Positions 57,619-64,000 of a stretch of 64,000 bases of DNA are shown one piece after another. Numbering within the stretch: position 1 is the first letter of the stretch; every line of letters begins with the position of its first letter. The DNA lies in assembly GCA_029287455.1 (NCBI GenBank), contig JARFRB010000141.1:1-64000 (forward strand). The letters are read 5' to 3'. A model generated the notes under the pieces. That model saw only the letters and a program-made list of their open reading frames with translations. It was not told the DNA's origin and did not search any database. The position numbers were made by a program, and so were the translations under genes. The DNA is from Pelagibius litoralis. GTDB taxonomy: Bacteria; Pseudomonadota; Alphaproteobacteria; Kiloniellales; DSM-21159.

Positions 57619-60522
57619 ATGACCGCGCCGCTCGCTCTCGTGGACGTCAAGCCGGAAGCCGGCCTGCGCGGCCGCCGCGAGATCATCGACCGCGCCGCCG
57701 TAGAGGCCCGCCTGGCCACCGCTTGGATTCGTGCCTCCAAGCCCGAGCGCGCGCGGGCCGAAATCCTTGAAGTCCTGAAGCTGGCGCTCGCCGACGGGCG
57801 GGCCGAAATCCTGAGCCGTTTCGAGGAGTCCAACGACGGGCGGGCTTGCGCACGCGCCCAGGCCTTTCTGACCGACCAGATCATTCGCCTGATCCACGAC
57901 CATGCGACCCGCGACATCTACCCCTTGGCCAACCCCTCGAAGGCCGAGCGCTTGGCCGTGGTGGCGGTTGGCGGCTACGGCAGGGGGGAGCTAGCACCCT
58001 ACTCCGACGTCGATCTTTTGTTCCTGCTGCCCTACAAGATCACCCCGCGCAGCGAACAGGTCATCGAATCCCTGCTCTATTTCCTGTGGGACCTCGGCTT
58101 CAAGGTCGGCCACGCCACCCGCTCGGTCGACGATTGCCTGCGCCAAGCGGGGGCGGACGTCACCATCATGACCAACCTCTTGGAGAGCCGCTTCCTTTGG
58201 GGCGACCAGCCATTGTTTCTGGAGTTCCGGGGCCGCTACAGGGCAGAGGTGCAATCGGGCAGCGGTCCGCGTTTCATCGAGGCGAAACTCGCCGAGCGGG
58301 ATCGCAGGCACCTGCGCTACGGCGGAGGCTCGCGCTATGTGCTCGAGCCCAACATCAAGGAGAGCAAGGGGGGTTTGCGCGATCTGCACACGCTGTTTTG
58401 GATCGCCAAATTCATCTATCACGTGGACGAGGTCAGAAAGCTGGTGGATCGCGGCGTGCTGACCGGGCCGGAAGCGCGCCGCTTCGACAAGGCCTTGGAC
58501 TTCCTGTGGACCCTGCGCTGCCACATGCACTATTTGACGAACCGGGCCGAAGAACGCCTGACCTTCGACCTGCAGCAGCAGATTGCCCCCTTGATGGGCT
58601 ACAGCGACCACGCTGGCGCACGCGCCGTCGAGCGCTTCATGAAGCACTACTTCATCGTCGCCAAGGACGTGGGCGACCTGACCCGCATCTTCTGCGCCCA
58701 GCTTGAGGCCGAGCACAACCGGCGTTCGCGCTTCCGCCTTCCGGTCCTGGGCCGACGCAAGACCGTGGGTGGCTTCCGCCTGGAAGGGGACCGTCTGCGG
58801 GTCAAAGACCCCGAGGTCTTCGCCCGCAAGCCGATCGAGCTTCTGCGCATCTTCCAAGTCGCCCAGCAGCATGATCTCGACATCCATCCCGAAACCCTGC
58901 GCTGGATTACCCAGAACCTGAAGCTGATCGGCAAGCCCCTGCGCGAGGACCCGAAGGCCAACCAGATCTTCATGGACATCCTGACCAGCCCGCAAGGACC
59001 GGAAACCGCCCTGCGCCGCATGAACGAAGCCGGGGTGTTCGGGCGCTTCCTGCCGGACTTCGGCCGCGTGGTCAGCCAGATGCAGTTCAACATGTATCAC
59101 CACTACACCGTGGACGAGCACACGCTCTTCGCCATCGGCGTGCTGCATGCCATCGAGCAAGGGCAGTTGCAGGAGGAAGCGCCGATTGCCAGCGAGGTGG
59201 TGCATAAAATCCTTTCGCGGCGGGTGCTCTATCTCGCGGTGTTGCTGCACGACATCGCCAAGGGCCGGCCCGGCGACCACTCGGAGGTTGGCGCGGAGAT
59301 CGCCCTCAAAGTGGGCCCGCGCCTGGGCCTGAGCGCGGAAGAGACCCAGACCGTTTCCTGGCTGGTGCTGCACCACCTGAAAATGTCTGACATCGCCTTC
59401 AAGCGCGATATCGACGATCCCCAGACCATCGCGGACTTCGTGGGCTTGGTGCAGTCGCCCGAGCGCTTGCGCCTGCTGCTCGTGCTCACCGTGGCGGATA
59501 TCCGGGCCGTGGGCCCCGGTGTTTGGAATGCCTGGAAAGCAGCCTTGCTCCGAGAGCTCTATTGGCGCGCCGAAGAGGTGCTGTCGGGCGGCCTGACCAC
59601 GGAGGGCCGGGAAAAGCGCGTGGAGGCGGCCAAGCGCGCCCTGGCGGAGGCGCTGCGGGACTGGCCCCAGGAAGAAATCGACGCGCACCTTGCGCGCGGC
59701 TACCCCTCGTATTGGCTGTCGCTGGACGGCGAAACTCACCGGCGCCACGCCTCGCTGGTGCGCGAGGCGGAGCGCGCCGAGCGGCCGCTCACCATCGACA
59801 CCCGGGTGGATCCCTATCGGGAAGTCACCGAGATGACGATCTACGCCGTCGATCACCCGGGCCTCTTCAGCCGCATCGCCGGGGCCTTCGCGGTGGCGGG
59901 TGCGAGCGTGGAGGGGGCGCGCATCTTCACCCTGGCCAACGGCATGGCGCTCGACATTTTCTATATCGTCGACGCCGCGGGGGGGCCTTTCGACCGGCCG
60001 GTGAAGATCGCCAAGGTGACGGCGGCGATCGAGCAAACGCTGTCCGGGCGGCTGCGCCCCATGCAGGAATTGACGCGAAGGACTCCGAAGATTCCCTCGC
60101 GCTTCGCCGTTTTCAAAGTGCCGCCCCGGGTGCTGATCGACAACAAGGCGAGCCGGAATCACACGGTCATCGAGGTCAACGCCCGCGACCGGCCGGGCCT
60201 GCTCTACAACGTGACGCAGGCAATCACGCGCCTCAACCTCATCGTCGACAGCGCCAAGATCACCACCTTCGGCGAGCACGCGGTCGACGTCTTCTACGTG
60301 CACGATGCCCTGGGCTCGAAGGTGGAGAATCCCGCGAAGCTGAAACGCATCCGCGAGCGGTTGCTCGAGGCGCTTGAGCTGCCAGGCTGCAAGCCCGCCC
60401 AGATCGGGCCACAGGGCAAGGCCGGTGCGGCCGACGGGCGCACACCGGCGGCCCGGCCACGCAAGGCAAGTGCCGCCCCAGCCGCGAAGGCACGGAAGGT
60501 CGCGGCCCGTCCGGCTTCCTAA
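57619..60522 (+). CDS. glnD: [protein-PII] uridylyltransferase/uridylyl-removing enzyme
   Basis: 967 residues. The nucleotidyltransferase domain has GGYGRGELAPYSDVDLLFLL near residue 117. The HD phosphohydrolase domain has LLHDIAKGRPGDHS near residue 542. Two ACT domains follow (about 735-800, YAVDHPGLFSRIAGAFA; about 845-920, NARDRPGLLYNVTQAITRL). GlnD senses glutamine and modifies PII proteins to set nitrogen status. The last 45 residues are Ala/Lys/Arg-rich and look unstructured. Start ATG 57619 is followed by MTAPLALVDV. Confidence 0.97.
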   Translation: MTAPLALVDVKPEAGLRGRREIIDRAAVEARLATAWIRASKPERARAEILEVLKLALADGRAEILSRFEESNDGRACARAQAFLTDQIIRLIHDHATRDIYPLANPSKAERLAVVAVGGYGRGELAPYSDVDLLFLLPYKITPRSEQVIESLLYFLWDLGFKVGHATRSVDDCLRQAGADVTIMTNLLESRFLWGDQPLFLEFRGRYRAEVQSGSGPRFIEAKLAERDRRHLRYGGGSRYVLEPNIKESKGGLRDLHTLFWIAKFIYHVDEVRKLVDRGVLTGPEARRFDKALDFLWTLRCHMHYLTNRAEERLTFDLQQQIAPLMGYSDHAGARAVERFMKHYFIVAKDVGDLTRIFCAQLEAEHNRRSRFRLPVLGRRKTVGGFRLEGDRLRVKDPEVFARKPIELLRIFQVAQQHDLDIHPETLRWITQNLKLIGKPLREDPKANQIFMDILTSPQGPETALRRMNEAGVFGRFLPDFGRVVSQMQFNMYHHYTVDEHTLFAIGVLHAIEQGQLQEEAPIASEVVHKILSRRVLYLAVLLHDIAKGRPGDHSEVGAEIALKVGPRLGLSAEETQTVSWLVLHHLKMSDIAFKRDIDDPQTIADFVGLVQSPERLRLLLVLTVADIRAVGPGVWNAWKAALLRELYWRAEEVLSGGLTTEGREKRVEAAKRALAEALRDWPQEEIDAHLARGYPSYWLSLDGETHRRHASLVREAERAERPLTIDTRVDPYREVTEMTIYAVDHPGLFSRIAGAFAVAGASVEGARIFTLANGMALDIFYIVDAAGGPFDRPVKIAKVTAAIEQTLSGRLRPMQELTRRTPKIPSRFAVFKVPPRVLIDNKASRNHTVIEVNARDRPGLLYNVTQAITRLNLIVDSAKITTFGEHAVDVFYVHDALGSKVENPAKLKRIRERLLEALELPGCKPAQIGPQGKAGAADGRTPAARPRKASAAPAAKARKVAARPAS

Positions 60523-60553
60523 ATTCGCCGCAATCGTCTAGACACTGCCGCCT

Positions 60554-62119
60554 ATGGCCCTGTTCAAATCCTTCGCGACAGTCGGCGGCTACACGGCGGC
60601 GAGCCGGGTGCTCGGGTTCCTGCGCGACATCCTGATCGCCGCGGCCATCGGGACCGGGCCGGTTGCCGACGCTTTCTTCGTCGCCTTCCGCTTTCCCAAC
60701 CTCTTTCGCCGGCTCTTCGCCGAAGGCGCGTTCAACGCCGCCTTCGTGCCGCTCTTCGCTGGGCGCTTGGAGGCGGAAGGCCCAGGGGCGGCAAGGGCCT
60801 TCGCCGAGGATGCGCTCTCGGTCATGCTCGCCTGGCTGCTGCTGCTCACCGCCGTGATCCTGGCGGCGATGCCCTGGCTGATGCCCGTGATCGCGCCCGG
60901 TTTCGTGGGCGATCCCGCCCAGCTCGATCTCGCCGTTGAGCTGACGCGGATCTGCTTTCCCTATCTCCTGTTCATGGCGCTGGCTGCCTTGCTCTCGGGG
61001 GTGATGAACTCGCTATACCGCTTCGCCGCGGCGGCGGCGGCACCGATCCTGCTCAACCTCTTCTTCATCGGCGCGCTTACCCTCATCCTGCCGGCCTTCC
61101 GGGACGCGCCCGGGCAGGTGCTCGCCTGGACGGTTGTCGCCGCCGGCCTCGCGCAGTTCCTCTTCCTCTATGTGGCCGCGGCGCGCGCGGGCATGCCGCT
61201 GCGCCTGCCGGCCCCCAGGCTGACGCCCGGCGTGAAGCGCCTTTTCAAGCTCATGGTCCCGGGTTTCCTTTCGGCCGGAGCCATGCAGCTCAATCTCCTG
61301 GTGGGCACGATGATCGCCACGCTGCAGGCAGGGGCCGTTTCCTACCTCTACTACGCAGACCGGATATACCAGCTGCCGCTTGGCTTGATCGGCATCGGGA
61401 TTGGCGTGGTGCTGCTGCCCGATCTTAGCCGCAAGCTCAGAGGCGGCGACGAGGCCGCCGCGATGCACAGCCTGAACCGGGCACTCGAGCTTTCGATGTT
61501 CTTGACCCTGCCCGCAACCGCGGCGCTGATCGCCGTTCCCTTTCCCGTCGTCTCGGTACTTTTCGAGCGCGGCGCCTTCGACGGGGAAGCCAGCGAGGCA
61601 ACCGCCCTGGCGCTGGCCGCCTTCGCGCTAGGCTTGCCCGCCTATGTCCTCGTCAAGGTTTTGCAGCCGGCCTTCTTCGCGCGTGAGAACACGGTGACCC
61701 CCCTGCACTTCGCCCTGGCCAGCGTGGCGGCGAACCTTGTGCTATCGCTCGTCCTCTTTTTCACCATCGGCTTCGTCGGGATCGCCTTGGCGACCGCCTT
61801 GTCGTCCTGGCTGAACACGGGGCTCCTGGCCTGGCGGCTCGCCAAGCAGGATCATTTGGGGTTGGACGCTGGCGCCCGCCGGCGCCTGCCCAGAAGCCTG
61901 CTTGCAAGCGCGCTCCTCGGCCTTGGGCTGCTTGTGGCCGGCTGGCAGCTCGAGCCACTTTGGGCTATGAGCGACGCGATCCGAATCGTCGCGCTCGCGG
62001 GCCTGGTGGCCGGCGGTGTCGCGGCCTACGGCGTCGTTGCCTTGCTCATCAAAGCCGTCGAGCCGGCGGAACTCGCCCGATTGCTGCGCCGGCGCACGAA
62101 GAAATCCCCCGGCTCTTGA
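60554..62119 (+). CDS. murJ: lipid II flippase MurJ
   Basis: 521 residues with about 14 membrane helices. Family landmarks are [52 protein letters not shown] near the N-terminus and [28 protein letters not shown] in the middle. Moves the peptidoglycan precursor lipid II across the inner membrane. 31 bases after glnD. Confidence 0.96.
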   Translation: MALFKSFATVGGYTAASRVLGFLRDILIAAAIGTGPVADAFFVAFRFPNLFRRLFAEGAFNAAFVPLFAGRLEAEGPGAARAFAEDALSVMLAWLLLLTAVILAAMPWLMPVIAPGFVGDPAQLDLAVELTRICFPYLLFMALAALLSGVMNSLYRFAAAAAAPILLNLFFIGALTLILPAFRDAPGQVLAWTVVAAGLAQFLFLYVAAARAGMPLRLPAPRLTPGVKRLFKLMVPGFLSAGAMQLNLLVGTMIATLQAGAVSYLYYADRIYQLPLGLIGIGIGVVLLPDLSRKLRGGDEAAAMHSLNRALELSMFLTLPATAALIAVPFPVVSVLFERGAFDGEASEATALALAAFALGLPAYVLVKVLQPAFFARENTVTPLHFALASVAANLVLSLVLFFTIGFVGIALATALSSWLNTGLLAWRLAKQDHLGLDAGARRRLPRSLLASALLGLGLLVAGWQLEPLWAMSDAIRIVALAGLVAGGVAAYGVVALLIKAVEPAELARLLRRRTKKSPGS

Positions 62120-62175
62120 CCCGCACACCCCGGCTCGGCCATAACCCGCCCGCGCGGCACAGGACTGGCAATGAC

Positions 62176-63204
62176 ATGAAACGCATCTTCTCCGGCGTGC
62201 AGCCCACGGGCAATCTGCACCTTGGCAACTATTTGGGCGCGATCCGCAACTTCGTCGGATTGCAAGAAGAACACGACTGCATCTACTGCGTGGTCGATCT
62301 GCACGCAATCACGGTCTGGCAGGATCCGGCGGAGCTGAAGCAGAACACGCGCGAAGTGACCGCCGCCTATCTGGCGGCCGGCATAAACCCCAAGGCCTCC
62401 ATCATCTTCAACCAGTCCCAAGTGCCCGCGCACGCCGAATTGGCGTGGATCTTCAACTGCGTGGCCCGGCTGGGCTGGCTGGACCGGATGACCCAATTCA
62501 AGGACAAGGCCGGCAAGCACAAGGAACGCGCCAGCGCAGGGCTCTACGTCTATCCAAACCTGATGGCCGCGGACATCCTGGCCTATCAGGCGACACACGT
62601 GCCCGTCGGTGAAGACCAGAAGCAGCACCTGGAGCTGGCGCGGGACATCGCGCAGAAGTTCAATCACGACTACGGCGTAGAGTTCTTCCCGGTGATCGAG
62701 CCCTTGATCCTGGGGTCGGCGACCCGCGTCATGTCGCTGCGTGACGGCACGAAGAAAATGAGCAAGTCCGATGCCTCCGACCTGAGCCGCATCAACATGA
62801 CGGATGACGCGGACGCCATCGCGCGCAAGCTGAAGAAGGCGACCAGCGATCCGGACTTCCTTCCCGGTCCAGAGATCCTCGACGAACAAGGCGCGCTTCC
62901 CGACGCCGAGCGCAAGTCCCGGCCCGAAGCCTTCAACCTCATGGGCATCTACGGAGCGCTTGCCCAAGAGAGCTGGACCGAGGTCCTTACCCGCTTCGAA
63001 GGTCAGGGCTTTGGCGCCTTCAAACCGGCCCTGGCCGAACTCGCGGTCGAGAAGCTGCGACCGATCACCGGGGAGATGCAGCGCTTGATGGACGATCCCG
63101 GCTACGTCGACGCGGTCCTGCGCGACGGCGCCGAGCGCGCGCGGGGGCGCAGTGAGCCCATTTTGCAGGCCTGCTATGACATCGTCGGCTTCCTTCGGCC
63201 GTAG
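62176..63204 (+). CDS. trpS: tryptophan-tRNA ligase
   Basis: 342-residue class I aminoacyl-tRNA synthetase. The HIGH motif appears as [11 protein letters not shown], and the KMSKS motif as [18 protein letters not shown] at the N-terminus and [13 protein letters not shown] are diagnostic for TrpRS. ATG 62176 follows murJ by 56 bases. A GC-rich 6-bp hairpin (GGCCCG/CGGGCC, 63205-63219) right after the stop has no U-tract. Confidence 0.97.
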   Translation: MKRIFSGVQPTGNLHLGNYLGAIRNFVGLQEEHDCIYCVVDLHAITVWQDPAELKQNTREVTAAYLAAGINPKASIIFNQSQVPAHAELAWIFNCVARLGWLDRMTQFKDKAGKHKERASAGLYVYPNLMAADILAYQATHVPVGEDQKQHLELARDIAQKFNHDYGVEFFPVIEPLILGSATRVMSLRDGTKKMSKSDASDLSRINMTDDADAIARKLKKATSDPDFLPGPEILDEQGALPDAERKSRPEAFNLMGIYGALAQESWTEVLTRFEGQGFGAFKPALAELAVEKLRPITGEMQRLMDDPGYVDAVLRDGAERARGRSEPILQACYDIVGFLRP

Positions 63205-63501
63205 GGCCCGCGGCGGGCCTTCGTAGTCGGCACTGGACGGCTGATAGGCCCAAACAGCCTGAAGTTTCTGGAAATAATCGGCTTTTCCCTCCCTTAACCC
63301 ATTGGAACCGCCGGTCAACACCGTTAAGCTTCGCAGGTGTGAAACCGGGCGCGCTCGCGCCTGGCGGGCGGCCTTTGGCAAAACGCCTATTGGCGGGTGG
63401 GTTCCATGCGCGGCGAAACAGAAGCGATGCGGGTCGGGCAAGGCGACGGCCAAGCCTGCCCAATGCTTCGCGCGCTCCACGGGAATTGAGCCGGCTCCGC
63501 G

Positions 63502-64000
63502 ATGCAGATTTATCTCCCCATCGCGGAAATCTCCTTGGACGTGTTTCTTCTGCTCGGGCTCGGCGGGTTGATCGGATTTCTGTCCGGACTCTTCGGCGTG
63601 GGCGGCGGCTTCCTGATGACGCCGCTGTTGATCTTCATTGGCGTGCCGCCGGCCATCGCCGTCGCGACCCAGGCGAATCACGTGGTGGCCTCCTCGGTCT
63701 CCGGCGTGCTGGGACAATGGCGCCGCGGCAACGTCGATTTCAAGATGGGCGCGGTTCTGCTCGCCGGGGGCTTCGTCGGCTCGACCCTGGGCGTCGCCCT
63801 GTTCTCGCTGCTGCGGGGGCTGGGGCAGATCGACCTGGTGATCAACCTGTCCTACGTCACCTTGCTGGGCATCATCGGCACCTTGCTGATGATGGAAGGG
63901 GGCCGCGCGCTACTGAGGCGCCGGCGCAAGGTCGCACCGCGCAAGGCGCATGTGCATAACTGGGCCCATGGCCTGCCAATGAAGATGCGGTTCAGGAAGT
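63502..64000 (+). CDS. TauE/SafE family sulfite/anion exporter (N-terminal part, cut by window end)
   Basis: At least 166 residues from ATG 63502 to the window edge with no stop. Typical TauE/SafE features: GLGGLIGFLSGLFGVGGGFLMTPLL (GGGG-rich first repeat), IAVATQANHVVASSVSG and FVGSTLGVALF, with four hydrophobic helices visible before a basic cytoplasmic loop (RRRRKVAPRKAHVHNW). Family members export sulfite, sulfoacetate or similar organic anions; specificity cannot be told. The 297-base gap before it shows no gene; it contains AT-rich DNA at about 63270-63330. Confidence 0.9.
   Translation, partial: MQIYLPIAEISLDVFLLLGLGGLIGFLSGLFGVGGGFLMTPLLIFIGVPPAIAVATQANHVVASSVSGVLGQWRRGNVDFKMGAVLLAGGFVGSTLGVALFSLLRGLGQIDLVINLSYVTLLGIIGTLLMMEGGRALLRRRRKVAPRKAHVHNWAHGLPMKMRFRK

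Noticed and set aside
57991-60303. Very long open frame (770 codons) antisense to glnD
   Set aside because: It mirrors glnD codon for codon with Arg/His/Gly/Ala-rich composition and no recognisable domain. Long antisense frames are common in GC-rich genes; many similar ones occur in this window (for example opposite ccr, mcd and trpS).
63205-63219. Intrinsic terminator after trpS
   Set aside because: A 6-bp GC stem starts directly at the stop codon but no T-run follows, so it was mentioned only in the trpS entry.

Overview
The window is GC-rich, densely packed chromosomal DNA, almost certainly from an alphaproteobacterium and probably from the Rhodospirillales in the broad sense. The support is an ethylmalonyl-CoA pathway block, a CpdR-type response regulator, an alphaproteobacterial LexA box (GTTC-N7-GTTC), a phoR-pstSCAB-phoU-phoB block, and the gene orders mutM/ubiE-ubiB-coaBC-dut and maeB-mutS-glnD-murJ-trpS. 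I see no prophage, transposase, CRISPR array or defence island. It is mostly core genome with some unusual local features.

Region 1 (1-9.2 kb) ends an outer-membrane protein gene, then carries carbon assimilation: 3-hydroxybutyryl-CoA dehydrogenase, ETF (etfA/etfB), a cobalamin adenosyltransferase, a small HIG1-type membrane protein, methylsuccinyl-CoA dehydrogenase (mcd) and crotonyl-CoA carboxylase/reductase (ccr), all on the minus strand. Ethylmalonyl-CoA mutase (ecm) diverges from them. Ccr, Ecm and Mcd are the three diagnostic ethylmalonyl-CoA pathway enzymes. ETF plausibly takes electrons from Mcd, and the adenosyltransferase makes the coenzyme Ecm needs.

Region 2 (9.3-14.9 kb) is rich in quinone-linked genes: cytochrome b561, two periplasmic YceI proteins, DsbB and Coq7, followed by a FetAB-type ABC exporter and small proteins. 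Region 3 (15-24.3 kb) holds folD, a YbaK-type editing protein, tRNA-Gly(GCC), palindromic repeats, a class III nucleotide cyclase, a two-gene unit (PhyH oxygenase plus SAF-domain dehydrogenase), a short Ada protein, and the B12-dependent ribonucleotide reductase nrdJ with a promoter next to a LexA box.

Region 4 (24.4-36.1 kb) has ftsE-ftsX-ydcF-plsC, a zinc-ribbon membrane protein, cpdR, xseA, purD, a PemK/MazF-like gene that has lost its stop codon, tadA, rluB-rsmD and an Lrp/LysE pair. Region 5 (36.2-43.1 kb) has a crotonase, mutM with an altered zinc finger, ubiE-ubiB-coaBC-dut and an Rrf2 regulator. Region 6 (43.1-51.0 kb) is the phosphate block, with tandem PHO boxes before pstS. Region 7 (51.2-64.0 kb) has maeB, mutS, glnD, murJ, trpS and the start of a TauE/SafE exporter gene.

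Coordinates were read from the sequence by eye. Where several start codons are possible, the choice and reason are given.
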